From Leuctra nigra (lineage: Eukaryota; Arthropoda; Insecta; Plecoptera; Leuctridae): 64,000 bases of DNA. Positions 1 to 13,600 of the stretch are shown in pieces. A program made the position numbers and the translations under genes. Under the pieces are notes generated by a model, which was given only the letters and a program-made list of their open reading frames with translations, ran no database searches and was not told the origin of the DNA. The DNA is taken from NCBI GenBank assembly GCA_934045905.1, contig OW203770.1:4774001-4838000 (forward strand), given 5' to 3'. The stretch's first letter is position 1. Each line of letters starts with the position of its first letter.

Positions 1-831
1 AATAATGGTGATATATATTTTTATTAATTGCACTAAACATAAGCTTTAATTTGATATGCTACTCGCCTAGGTTGATATAATTTGATTATTTAATAATGAC
101 AACAATGACTTTTTGAAAAAATTTGCATTTTGGCCCACCCACTCTTATCACATTTTGGAGAAATTTTGATACGTTATAGAGGGCATTTTTATGAATCGAT
201 TTTAACATCAAAAAACCTACTGTTGCAATTAGTGATGGGTCAAAGTGTCTAGACTCTGGACTGATTACTGATTCTTCTTTACAAAAACTCGTCTATACGG
301 AGTATTGTTTCGCCGATTTTTTATTTCAAAAAAATATTCGATCAAGCATTATTGTGGCTATAAAATTTGTTTGAAACGAATTTTTATATTTGGCCAACGT
401 TGTTCAGTATATACAAAAGTTATAATAAAACACATATTTTTCCAAGATGGCACGTTTTCAAATTTTTTAAATATTTTTTTTTAAATTTCCTAATCCAGTT
501 TTGGTATATTTAAATTTTTTCAGAATTTTATTTGAAGCCGTTGAAGTTTTGGAAAGTGGCCCCCAGACCCCTCCGCCCCCGCCCCCGTACAGGGTTGCCA
601 GGTTGCCACCTCCACTTTTCATACATCTAAAATCATGCTTTATCAAATGGCATTGGGTGGCAGCCTCCTCCACGAAGATCCTAAAAAACGTACAAAACGT
701 TACACTGGTAACCCGACTATAAATACCTATAGAAATGGACTGCTTCAATGTCAATTATCTCCCTTATCTCATGGTATGGAAGAGCTAGATGACAGCCTTG
801 TAATGTTCATCTCTAGTGAGTTGGTTAAGGT

Positions 832-1359
832 GGTGCAAGCGCGAGCGATTTTGCCGCTTGTTGCAGGCACTTTTTTGGATACGATTGGAGACAAAATGGG
901 TGGACGAAATGATTTTGAAATTTAGTCATGATTAGATCAAAGACAAACTTAGGGTTATCACTTGGTACATTTTTAATTTTTTGCTTTGTTAATTAGTAAT
1001 AATAAGGTTGTTGATTTTTGGTGAAAAATGGTAGGTATATCCTTGACTGCAGGGTGCCATATGAAATTATATTTTAAAAGATTGTGATAACCCTAAGTAA
1101 GTTTGTCTTTTATCTTGTCATGATTAAAATTTGGATCAATTGTGGGTTTGGTATCCAATCATATCGTAAATTTCATATTTTTACGCGGTTTTGTTGAATA
1201 ACCGGCGCCTAATTAACAAGGCACGAAGCAAAATTGAAAAAGTGCTACTAATATACAATCAGACTGATCATGTGAACATCCTATAAAAGTTACACACACT
1301 TACGAATCAATTTCTCTTTCTCAATTTTCTAAAACGGCAGAGCGCTAGTATCATCTTAA
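832..1359 (-). repeat. Dispersed repeat, copy 1 of the family at 15216-16184
   Basis: Read on the - strand it follows the + strand of 15409-15935: tagcgctc..ccgttttag, then catgatcagtctgattgta, ggttattcaacaaaac, and an inverted core built on acaaacttagggttatcac. Homology stops about 20 bases before the acceptor of the first PTP exon. The open frame at 635-925 is part of this repeat and is not a gene. Confidence 0.7.
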
Positions 1360-1378
1360 CATGTCTCCCTCGGTGCAG

Positions 1379-1624
1379 CGATGTACGAGTCTCGGGAGGA
1401 GCACGAGGAGCCCGCGTACCAGTACGTACCCGACACGTCGGCCGCCGCGCACCACGTGGCCGGCACCGACCTGCTGGCGCAGTCCATGCTGCTGCTGGCC
1501 GACGGGCTGGCCGGCGGCGCTCTGGTCGCCCAGTTCGAGCAGCTCTACAGGAAGAAGCCGGGACTGGACTCGGAGCAGGCCAGGGCGAACAACGTCAAGA
1601 ACAGATACAGAGACATACTGCCAT
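1379..1624 (+). CDS. PTP exon: start of catalytic domain
   Basis: The acceptor follows a pyrimidine run and cag at 1376-1378; the donor is T|gtgagt at 1625. The frame gives [11 protein letters not shown]...[14 protein letters not shown] and later KNRYRDILP, with the last Tyr codon split across the intron. The first ATG here is internal to the protein: exon length and phase imply a codon split at the left edge. The preceding 500 bases are a repeat copy, so the upstream exon lies outside the window. Confidence 0.9.
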
Positions 1625-4600
1625 GTGAGTTCTACATTCACTTGACTTTAGGGCTGTGCAAGTCTCGAAAGTTCTCGAACCTCGAATATGAAACTCCATC
1701 TCGATCTCGATCGTTTGTTCAAATTACCATCTTGAATTTTCAAGTCTTGAGCATATCAACTAAGAGCCATCAAGATTTTCAATTTGTTGTTATTTTTACA
1801 GGACTACGCACGATAACTTTCTTTGTATCGTCCGTAAATTTGATTTGTATTGTTTTATATATAAAGTAGACAGTTCTGCATACTTATCAAATGTTATTCT
1901 CGTGTGGCTGGACAATTTGCATTAGTGTTTCTCTTCCACCAAAAAAAATATTTTTATAAAAGTATAATCTTGCTTGAATATTCTCGATCTCAAAGGTAAA
2001 ATATCTCGCTCGATCTCGCTCGACTTTTATGAAATAATCTCGATCTCGCTCGACATGAAAATTTTCAATCTCGCACAGCCCTACTTGACTTACAATCCAA
2101 CTAAGATACTTACTAGAGGTCGGATTTAAGTTTTTTTTGGGACTCGTTTGAATTGCTGTACCCTGGGGCTGGATTCACGAAAGGTAACTATTATCTGCTA
2201 ATTCGTATTATCTTTTGATTTAATACCAAAAACACCATGTTAAATGAAAGATAATACCAAAGATAGTACGTATTAGGAGATAATACTTTTTGTGAATCTG
2301 CCCCTGGAGCCAGGTATTAGAAAAATAGGGACATCCTGCATGTAAGTACCTACATAATGCTTTTTTGTATAATTTTTTAGGCCGGGTAGGACCAACTCTG
2401 GATTAAGTTAACTATCAATGGTTAACCAATGAATCCAGTTGGCGCGAATTCCACAGCCAATAGGATTCACTAAATTCCACTAACCACTGATAATTAACTT
2501 CATCCAACGTTGGTCCTACCCGGCCTTAACAATATAAATGCCTCTAAACAGTTTTATTGATGTGGGATTCAGTTTTTACAATGAAAATTGTGACCATTGT
2601 TATTTTTTTGGTTGATAAAAATTACATAACACCAGTTTTGTGTCAATATGTCTGCCAAACTAAATTTTGTGCCATACAAGTTTAATATTTTTATGATATT
2701 TTTGAAATTGAAAACACTTTCTTCTTTGAATCTAGAAGCAAGTTCTCTATTGAGCCCAGCAATGTTGAGCTTTTCTCAGTATGAATGGAAGTAATTTTTT
2801 GGTAACACCATAAACACTAATGTTGATGTAGTTATTATGATATGCTAAAAATTAGTAAACGACCAATGTTAACATTTGTATTTTCTGAAGAATTATCTTC
2901 AAATGCTCGCTCTCGATTTCAGACGACTCGACTAGGGTTATCTTGACCGGAGGAACCACTGGCGATTACATCAATGCTAACTACGTCAATATGGAGATAC
3001 CAACATCAGGGATCATCAACAGATACATCGCCACACAGGGTGAGCAACTTGACAACACTTGACTCATTAGAACAAAATGGAAAGATGAATAGTAATTTGC
3101 AAATGGTCAATGTACGTACGTATGGTGCAATTTTAAAATGTCGGTCTATGGATCGTGAAAACTTTCAACTTAAAGTGGTCCCACTGCTCCAGCCATAATG
3201 CTTAGAATTCGCCGCAATTCATACAAATCTCTGATGAAATACCTCGAGCAAGAGCATAAAACCATTATATCTTACCGTATGCTTCAATTATAATGTTCTT
3301 AATTGAAATTCCAATTAAACTTTCCCAAAATAATTCATATTTGTTGTGCAACGTTGTCAGATTTATGGTAAATTTCTCACATTATACACATTTTCTTTCT
3401 TTCTTATTTGGCCGGTGACCCCATATTTTCAAACGGTAGTCTTATTCTAAAACTTATTATCTTGAATTTGAGACTATTTTCAATATTTTGTCATTCCTCT
3501 TGCGATTTTAGGAGCAATTTAAGACCAATATTACTGGACGATTTCAAGTCTCCCTGTGTTATCTTATGGGGGAAAAGATGATCTTCAATCAAGAATATCT
3601 AATTTTATCATACGGTAAGGGGCAAATATTTTTCGCTAGTTATGTAATATGGTTTCACTAATCTTTGGTTTGAAAATTACATCAAATTCTCATTCCTAGG
3701 CCGTAACCCTGGAACCCCCTTAATAGGCCTAACGGGTCATTTCTATTTTTCAACTAAGCAGAGGATTTTGCTCAAAACGTATACCTACAAGTGTACAAGT
3801 TCGATGTGTTCGAGTTCGAATACAGGTCTGTGCCAAAAAGCCGAAAGGAGTCGCTCACTCAAATAAATTACAGTAAAACCTCCTTAAATCGAACAACCAT
3901 TAGCCAAAGTCCATCATAAATCGAAGTAAACTCAAGTCCCGTCCACAGTATAATCTGTTACATGTTAAAATAAATTATAAACCGAAATTTGCGTAAGTCG
4001 TAATTCGAAGTAATATTTGGCCCCAAGTTGAAATATAACATGTGATTTCAGTTTATAAATCGAAGTATTTATTTTGTATAATACAATTTTCGGAGAATAC
4101 AGGATTATTTCTATCAAAAATGTCCTCTATTTTTGGAGCAGAGTGTCCGCCTGACTTCCCTCCCTTTTCAGCGGCACCCCAGCTGACACTACCTGCTCTA
4201 TCTCAAAGACAAGTGGGTCTCTCAACAAAAAAACAGACACGGGTGGAGGGTTGAATCCCTGTTTCTAAGAATTAGAGCAAAAAGTCACTCTGAAAAGGGC
4301 TGTAAATAGTCAACAACTGACTGCCGGCATAAACATTGGTCATTGAATTATTATTCTGCGTAATATTTAATCTTATGTTTACCTTTAATATGGATGTCCA
4401 CATAAAATAAATATTCTGTCGACTGAAAAACAAACTGAAATCAGTGACTTTTTCAAGAAATCTTCCACCTATTTAATTTTTTTCTCAATCTTTTGATGAT
4501 TCATAAATGACAGCGAACAATTATCTTTCCGTTTCTTTTCCATTATTTATTTTTTCAATAACACCACACCTATAGGTAGTTGAATAAATAATAATTGTGA

Positions 4601-7600
4601 AATCGATTTGTCAAAAATTAAGTGTGTGATTAATTTGTTTAGTATCCAGTCTGCAGATTATATATAATTGCGTAAATAATAAGTAGAGACAGGATAGTAA
4701 TGCAATTGCATGTTTTTGAAGTACTGCCTGGAGAGCATGCAATATCAGTAATAAATCCATTTCATGACTCCTGCTTTCCAAATATATGACTTTGATATGG
4801 CATGTTTTGCTTATTTTGAGCTTTTTGCTCCAATAGTGCCTATCCCAGAAAAAACACTCCGTGTAAAAAAGGCAGCCAAGTCTCTTTACTTTAACTAGGA
4901 AAACGCTCTGTGTAACGCGTTGAATGAGCGAGCACGACACGTGCGCAAACATTAACCGAATATGCGTTCGTTAACACACAGAAAACATTATTTTAAGTCA
5001 AACTGAAAGCAAACTACGATCCACTGAATCAATATAAAACAATGTGTCATTGTATGACCACCATTAATGTGTAATCCGAGATATACCTAACCTTCAAGGA
5101 AATGTCAGGCTAGACAGAAGCTCAGAAACGGAATAAATCCAACGTTTCCAAGAAGAAAATAATTTGAAATAATCAATCCCCTGGACAAAAACTGTAGATA
5201 CCTAATATCTATGCTTTAAAAGCGATTCAATTTTACTAATACCTTCACAAAGTACACCAAATTGCCAAAATTATCAACGAAAAGAAGCACAATGCAGGAG
5301 AGATTTGGAATGACGTGTGAACGCTAGAAGAGAACAAACGCCACTCAATGATATTATTGAAATGTGAGCTTATGTTTCTAATCCCTCCTGGTTGCAAAAT
5401 CAGCCAAGTAGAAACACGGGAGGCACGGCCATCAGAACTACGAATTGACGAAAAGACAATCAAGGTCCTTAAAAACTCGAAATGATTTGTTGGAAACTAT
5501 GATCCAAATTGAATTATTCAAATTTGATCAACTCAATACACATAAAAATATCTGCTTTTCACTAAAAAAGTGTACATACCATCAAAACACTCTTGTACCT
5601 AAAGCAAATCAGATTCAGTTGCATTGGAAAGACATTCATTTTCAATGTTTCATTTCTGACAGCTATTAAAAATGTCAATAAGTGCATACTTTCTTGACAG
5701 ATTCGGCTGAAAATTGGTAAAATAAGTGACATTGTTGGTCTTACTGACCATGCTAAATATGAGTTTGATCACATTTCTCGAAGACCATTTTCATTTTTTA
5801 GGCTATCAGGAGATACTTATTTTAACAATGAACCAATGGATGGATTTCAAAAAAAAATTGGGTCTGCAAACAGAGAAGGTTGTCTTTACATGTGTGCAAA
5901 ATTTCAGGTCGATCGGTGAAACGGTGCGACTTCTATTGCTTCCTTTAGCATACAAAAACAAAAACAAAAAAAAAACAAAAAAAAAAACAGAGGTCCGTGC
6001 TAAAAGAGCCAAATGGAGTCGCTCGCTTCGCTCGCTCAAAAAAATTCAACACCGAAAAGGAGTGATATCAAAAAAGGAGCCAAGTCAATGACATTTCCAA
6101 ATATTTAATCGTATTTTTGAAATAAAAGAATAAACACCGAGAAATACTTTACAAAAGGACTTGGCGCATCGTTTTTTTAAAGACATAATTCTATCCTAAA
6201 AGTGGAAAGAAATTTACAAGTAGGTACATTTTCCTCTTTCTATTAGATTTAGAATCTATGAATCAAGCTACTTTTAGTAATGGCTATTTTATAGTTTTGT
6301 CAATGGCGAGAAGAAAGATTTCATGCTGTAATAGATAAGTAATATAAGGATGGAAGAATTAAATAACAATTGGAAGTGGGCTCATACATATTCTTGCAGT
6401 ACTGTTAATATGGTGATATTAGAAGGGTATCTTTTCATAATTTGATCTTAACTGAAGGAATTCATGAAACGTTGTCAAATAATTACTAACTATCTATGGA
6501 ACACTATTATATATTTTTAAAGTATAAAGATATTTTTTTTAATAGAAATACAATGTGACTGTGTACTTTGTGAAATGTATTGTTATAAAATGTGGATTAA
6601 TTGAAATGGATTTCATGATGAGAAGGTATAACGCATGAGACTTAATTATGTTGACCACGAAACAATATTACGAAGATAACTATTGTGTATTTATAGAAAA
6701 CATAGACAACAAGTTTCATCGCGTATATATTCAAATAGAAAATATTTTACAGTAGGTATGTATAATATGTAATTGAAGGATGTTTCCCTATTATTCTAAA
6801 AATTCTTAATGACTGTTGTATATAAATGACTTATGATTATGAATAGAAAAATGTCTTTAAAAAAACGATGCGCCAAGTCCTTTTGTAAAGTATTTCTCGG
6901 TGTTTATTCTTTTATTTCAAAAATACGATTAAATATTTGGAAATGTCATTGACTTGGCTCCTTTTTTGATATCACTCCTTTTCGGTGTTGAATTTTTTTA
7001 AAGTAAAGAGACTTGGCTGCCTTTTTTACACGGAGTGTTTTTTCTGGGATATCACTTCTTTTGTTAGTTTATTCATACAGCTTGTAGCACATGTCCGAGC
7101 AGGGACTAATTTCTTTAAAAAAATACGCCTCAACCGATTTGGTTACTATGAAAAGTTGCGTTTGGTATAAGATCGATACATGACGTCACTTCCGGTTTTG
7201 AAATAGCGGCCGAATTCCGGTATAGGTAATAAGAAAACAATCTAGTTTTATCTAGTTGATACCTTCATGAACGACCATCTGAATTCCTAATCCCTATATT
7301 TCCGTAAAATCGGTCATGCCGTTTGTAATAGGGATGTACGAATCCAGGTTTTTTCATTCGAATCCGAATCTCGAATCGAATCTTGAAAGGTTCGCGAATC
7401 CGAACCCAAATCCGAATCTTATTTCATTTAATCAAATTTCTCTGAAAGGAAAAATCGAAATATGAAAGTATGGTTAGGTAGGTCATTCAGGTGAAATGGT
7501 TGACTCCCATACATCAAAATGCTGTCAATTTCTATTATATCAGTCACATAATATGTGGAGATTATATTTATGGTGGAAGATTAGTGTGAATCAATTTAAA

Positions 7601-10600
7601 AACAAAACTTAGATGATTATTTACCATGTTACTGACGAATGTTTACAAATTGATGATCACGATTCACGAAAATGGCGGCAATTGATGGGTTGGGCTGGTT
7701 ATTTTCAGCTTCAGTGGTTGGTAGCGCTGTATTACCTCTTAGTGTATTCCGCTATAGAATGTTGGTAGTATTGAAGAACTTTAAAAATTCAAATTTCGCG
7801 GGAAAATCAAGGATTGTCATCTAGGTTTGATAGGATTTGAATGGGTTTGATATTTCAGAATCTGGATTCGTCTGACGAATCGAATCCGAATCCAAATTTG
7901 GATTCGGATTCGATTCGAAATATTATGGATTCGCACACCCCTAGTTTGTAATATATGACGTCACTTCCGGTTTCATTAAGTGGTTCCTGCCGCCATTTCC
8001 GGTACCATTAATTTATTTATTCATTTTTCACAATTGATTTTTCAAATAAATAGCAGAATAAATACGCAGGAGCTAGTTCAGTTGCAATCGGTACAGGCGT
8101 TTTAGATATATGACGTCACTTCCGGTTTCAGGAATGGCGGCCGAGAACACTGCTACCTTGAATATATAAATTGTATTGTCTATGTTACAATGTAAGTTAA
8201 TTATGTATGTATTTTAAGTATAATTTGTTGAAATAAGTTAAATATTGCGTATTTATGACGTCACTTCCGGTTTAGAAAATAAGAAAATAATATTTTTTTA
8301 TTGCTACTTCATATAGATGACCATCTAAATCGAATGGCGCTAATTTCGTTCTAATCGGTCCAGACGTTTTTGAGTTATGACGTCACTTCTGGTTTAAAAA
8401 TGGCGGCACAAAAAATCACAAGAGGCAAGGTATCATCAGACGCCAAAAGTGCATATGTGGTAAAAGTTTCAGGTCGATCGGTTCAGCCGTTTAGGCTGTG
8501 GCCCTGTCAACAATGTTTCCTGATATCTGAATCATCATCAGATAGCTTTAAGAAGGGGTATAATTTCACTGTCTTCATGGCCCTCTAGCGCGCAAATGGC
8601 AAAACCTGTTGTTCCCAAATTTGGTATATGGGGTGGGGTGGGTTATAGCTCGAAATTAAGACATTTCACAACAATGTGAGATTTTCCAATTTTAAGATCC
8701 AGTAGGCCGAAAATGCCATGTTGTTGCTTACAGTAAAAGTGTTTGGTCTGCTCCTCAGTTTATTAGGCATTTACGGTATGTTGAGTGACTGTGAGTGTAT
8801 AGTACGACTTGGCTGGGTGGAGCGACTGCTCCACTAGATTTTGGCCCAAATGCTGCATATTTTGCTTATTTTGGACATTTCATAGTGCATATCTGCAAAT
8901 AACGGCTTTTTTCTTAGTTTAGTAGATTTCATTTATATTTCCTGCCCCTATCATTCTAAATTTAATAATTCATCCATAATTAAAAGGACGTTTGATGTAT
9001 CGGATTTTCCCAGAAATTCCCTGAACTGTTACCGTGATGGTGCACCTGGTAACATTTGCTCTACCATTTGCAGTTGGAAGAGTGTTTGCATCCAATCAGA
9101 GCACTTCTTTTAAAAATTCTCCGAACGCTGCGGCAAACAGTGTTCAGAGTAATTCGAAACAAGTATTGTTACCAGCAGAGCACCACCTACGTTATATTTG
9201 CGGGTGAATTGTGTATGGTTACTTAATAAATTTCCGCTTTTTTGCTATTTTATTGCCTATTTTGGCTTTTCATACTGCATGTTTTGCCTATTTTGGTACT
9301 TTGATATTGCATGTTTTACTTATTTGAGCATTTCATATTGCCTATTTTAAGGATTGATACTGCATTACTATCCTGTCTCTAATAATAAGAGTCCTTTAAA
9401 CCATTGGAGGCATTGACCCTTCACTAAACAGCTGTCTTCAAGTGGTCTCTAGACCCTTGCGCAGTGGGAGGGGGTAGGTTTACGAGGCTTATCTTTACTA
9501 CACGTCTGGAAAACATCATTCTATGAAAATACTTATAAATCGAAAAATCATGAGTCGAAGTGCTTTTTTTTGGGTCCCTTCAATTTCGACTTAACGAGGT
9601 TTTACTGTATGAAAAAATTGGCCTTACCAGTTACTTGGTTTGACCCGGAATGCGATATAACACACAAAAATAAAACATAGATTCGAGGCGTAAGTTTGAA
9701 TTGTCTGTGCAGGTCCGCTGTCGGGAACGGTGGGCGACTTCTGGCAGATGGTTGCGGAGTCTCAGGCGACGCTGGTGGTGATGCTGACGCCGCTGGTGGA
9801 GCGCGGCCGCACCAAGTGCCACAAGTACTGGCCGGCGCTCGGCGAGACCACCGAGCTGGCGCACCTGCATCTCACCTGCACCAAGGAGGACGCCACCGAG
9901 GCTGGCTTCGTCTTCAGAGAGTTCCGACTCACCAACGTGGAGGTGAGGCCGCGTACAGTTTAGGGGTGTGCGAACCGGTTCGAAAACCGAACCGGTTTTG
10001 AAGGTTCGAAAATTATTATGTAAGTTCGAAATAGAACCATTTCGAACCTTCCCGCCCTTTTTCCCGCGCGTCACCACAGCCTTCTGAATTCGAGATTTTA
10101 ACCTCAAATGGCGTCATTTTTCACGCAAAATCGCGTATATTCTTCTGTAGTAATCAATCTTTAGTTAACTATGTTTCAGTTCAAAGGTTTGTTATTCACG
10201 AAATTTACATTATTAGGTATGTCATAAATACATGTAAATATTAGTGATGTTGATGATCCTAAATAAGTTATATTTATTTTCTGTCTCGCGTCATGATGAG
10301 TACTATTAGCCCATTTTGCATAAAATTATTGACATCATTTTCGTTACCTTCCTCCCTAATGGACCAATGGTGATGGGAGGAGTCAATGTAGTTATCTTTA
10401 CTCACACTAGAGCAGAACTGTCCAGTGTGGGAGAGGTAGCCAATTAAACGTGTGAGTGAAAGACAGTTGAATTTCAAGGTGGATCAATTTGCTTTCCATT
10501 AGCATTAGCTAATTAGCTGTCACAGCCTTCTTGACGGTCACGACCCACATCCTTCTGTCATCTGTTTTATTCGTGATGTCACATAGCAAGATAATGACTA

Positions 10601-13600
10601 GTGGTCCATTAGTTGATGAAACAAAGAACTGTTTTTAGGCAAGGTGCAAGCTTACAAGAACAAATTGCAACACAACAATTGATAGTATAAAAAAACACTT
10701 CATTACAATTTTAAACAACACCTGTCTCTGTCAGCAGCAATAGGTATCTGGAAGCATTTTGAAAACAGCCAGAACATGTTAAACACATAACTTTCTTTAA
10801 GATTTTGTCCAGCATCCTATTGAAAATGAAGTGCAAAAAGTATGTATGATAAATCCATTCATGTGTGTTATGTATCCATTCACTTTCATCCTTTGGATTT
10901 CATTGAAAGTTGTTTGGTAGCACTGAAAGCAAAAATCGATTATACACCTGTAAAGGTTTGAAAAGGTTCGAACACTTCAAGGTTCGGTTCGAGGTTCGGT
11001 TCGACTTGAAAAATCAAGGTTCGCACAACCCTAACAGTTTGTTCAGTGTTGGGAATTTATTAAAAATTTTAAATTTAAATTTTTAACACAGTACCATGGG
11101 CACTATAGTTGATACTTCAAACGTAAAGTTTAACCAAAAATAATAAAAAAAAATCCAGATTTGTTTTTAATTGAACATTTTTTTATGAAAATGTTCATGT
11201 CCGGACACTATGTACTGCTACAAGAACTGTTACAGCATCATGAACTGTTACAGCATCATTTCTGGACGTTGTTTTAATTGAACTGTCATAAGATGTAGGT
11301 AGGTACTAGGGATGTCGGCGGGTCCAAAAATCAGGAATCGGGTACCCGTCATAAATACTCAAGTCGGAATCGGGTAATTGAACTACCCCTAAAAAAAAAA
11401 AAAAATAAATAAAAAAAAAAATTTGGTGGAGGGTGGCTAGGTAAGGGGGTATAGTTAGTGTTGGGACTTGAAAATTTTCAAAGTGAAAATTTTCAAGACC
11501 TGTTTTGAAATTTTGCATGAAAATTTTCATGAAAATACTCATTTACATAGGACCATTTCGCATATTTTCAATGGTTTTATTTTGTAAAGTATTAATGGAG
11601 GTGTGTTACATTATTATGCGTGATAGAAATACGTTTAAAAATGTCGGTACACCTACCAGAAAAAAAAAAAAAAAAAATTACCTTCCTCAGGATTCAAAAC
11701 ATTGAAAATTTTCATGAAAAATTTCATGAAAATTTTCACACAAAAATTTTTCATGAAAAATCCCAACACTAGGTATAGTACAAGAGAGGAACTGTTGAGT
11801 CGGACAACTTGCAACAGAATTTTTTCTTTTGGGATAATACTCAGAAAAATGTGCTTATTAACATACTAAAAGTCGTCGAAGATCGGACCATGGGGTATGA
11901 TGACCTTAAATTGACCTCAATTAAAATAATTATGCTCATTAATATTTTTTTTGGCTACTAAATAGCCAAATGATGCACTTCAGATGCACTGACAGAAGTC
12001 AGTGCAGCCAATTCGGTTCCAAAGCGCGATAGAACCGTTTGATTTCAAGACTGAATGCGTGTTTTGTACCCATTTTGTACAAATGGTACCATGGTACCAT
12101 TTGTATCATGTCAAACTGTGAATCAAACAAATCAAACGGTTCTATCGCGCTTTTGAACCGAATTAGCTGCACTGAGTTCTGTCACAATTAGTTAAGTGGA
12201 CTTTCTGTACAGATGCATCACCACTTGGCTTACCGATTTCTTCTCGATACACTGAATAAACTGGGGTTTTGCAGTTCTTATCATGAAGTCAAGAAGTATG
12301 AATGAAGCGCCGCAGTTTCCACTGGCACGGATCTTCCAGGATCCGCTTTGTTTATTAATCATTTGGTGTCAGACACACCAAGTGACCTTGATTGACCCCA
12401 AAAGCTTACAATTCGACCATCATGTGTAGTATCAAATATTTTTTTCGTAATCTCCGTTTCACCAGCTTTAATTTGATACCTCACAACCTATATACGGTAT
12501 CTCTAAAATTAAATAAATTTTTAATTAATTAATTACCCTGCATTTTAATTAATTAATTTATCTTCAGAGAAAATAAAAAAAAAAAAAAATCCCCACCAAT
12601 GGACTGCCACCTTGACGTGGTGGTGGGGCTTAAGGGGCCGGCTCACATACGAGTTGGCCCCAACCAAGTGCAGTCCAGGGTCGACCTAGTCCCATGCCCT
12701 CCCCAAATTCGCGGGCCCCTCGGGCCGGCCTCCCCCCTCGAGATGGTGATCCCCCTGAAATCGAGTCCCACCGGCCCGAAGCTCTCCACCCCCCGGTCTG
12801 TCCCCATTCTGACCTGGCTTTCCCACCAGTTTCAGACTCCCCCAGATCGGGCCCGTTAGGTTGAACCCTCCCGACGTCCTCCACTTAGTTCAACAAAGTT
12901 AAAAGTTAAAATTAATGTGCGCAATATAACCTTGTCGTTGACGCGCCGTTAAACTCTAATAATCAATCAATCAAAATAAAATGCTGAGTATACTATTGTC
13001 TCAATAGAATTCGATTATAGTGTTGAATGGGCTATAACATATGTTACTATTGAATGAATGAAATATAATATTATGGTGTTATGTATTCAATTAATTAGGG
13101 TCAATTACAGCTCATAGGAGTTGTTCAATCGTCGGCGACTTTTATCCTGTAAATAACCAAGGGTCTGTGAGTACAATGCAAAAAGAAAAAAACGAAAATG
13201 TTAATTTTTGTACCCCACAGCCTAGATCATACACGATAATATCAAATCAAGTCGATTTTTTATTAATTTTTAATCAATTGCTCTAAATTATGGATGTTTC
13301 AATAATTTTGTGAAGTAATATACAGAAAAAATTGTATTATTGGCGAAAAAAAATCAGAAAAATGTTAATATTTAATAGCCCAAAAAAAATTAATTAGCAT
13401 AATTATTTTAATTAAGGTCAATTTAAGGTCATACCCCATAGTCCGATCTTCGACGACTTTTAGTATGTTAATAAGCACATTTTTCTGAGTATTATCCAAA
13501 AAGAAAAAATTCTGCTGCAATTTGTCCGACTTTCGGCCTTTTTTTTCAGTTCCTCTCTTGTACTAGTAGGGGTTTAGGTAAATAACACGTGGCACTTAGC

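Larger units (their letters stand above)
4842..8837. mobile_element. Foldback-type element, copy A (second copy at 47895-49218)
   Basis: The left arm atcccagaaaaaacactccg (4842) continues, after an insertion at 4895-6037, to ggcgcatcgttttttta near 6180. An inverted arm at about 6849-7050 mirrors it almost perfectly. The right part carries tandem TGACGTCACTTCCGGTTT units. It ends at a perfect hairpin GTGGAGC-gact-GCTCCAC followed by TAG at 8837. Copy B shares the same ends. Superfamily uncertain; a Helitron-like mechanism is possible. Confidence 0.6.
4684..9381. mobile_element. hAT-type element with nested insertions, TSD ATAATAAG
   Basis: Terminal repeats TAGAGACAGGATAGTAATGCA (left, truncated on the right to 20 matching bases) and an exact 8-bp duplication at 4676-4683 and 9382-9389. 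The subterminal words GCATGTTTTGCTTATTTTG recur near both ends. No transposase frame. It contains the foldback family copy at 4842-8837, the 4895-6037 insertion and the 7329-7943 MITE. Confidence 0.85.
3871..9607. mobile_element. Tigger/pogo-like element with nested insertions, TA flanks
   Basis: The left end CAGTAAAACCTCCTTAAATC and right end CGACTTAACGAGGTTTTACTG are inverted repeats flanked by TA (3869-3870, 9608-9609). CAGT..AACCTC termini with TA duplication are typical of pogo/Tigger. Subterminal copies of AAATCGAAGT and relatives occur inside both ends. No transposase is visible. Most of its length is a hAT (4684-9381) inserted later. It lies in the PTP intron between exons 3039 and 9713. 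Confidence 0.8.

Noticed and set aside
635..925. 96-residue + strand open frame upstream of the first phosphatase exon
   Set aside because: It overlaps the dispersed repeat also present at 15216-16184 and 49676-50190, has no domain, and does not join the phosphatase exon in phase.
5806..6091. Lys- and Phe-rich frames on both strands
   Set aside because: They come from A-rich and T-rich runs inside the 4895-6037 repeat. No conserved protein.
6123..6980. Mirrored arms as a microRNA or hairpin siRNA precursor
   Set aside because: The long perfect mirror is shared with the copy at 47895 and is bounded like a transposon. Small-RNA production is possible but not shown by sequence.
12599..12884. 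Overlapping Pro- and Gly-rich frames on both strands
   Set aside because: They lie inside a GC-rich retroposon copy with flanking A-rich direct repeats, and no frame shows a domain.
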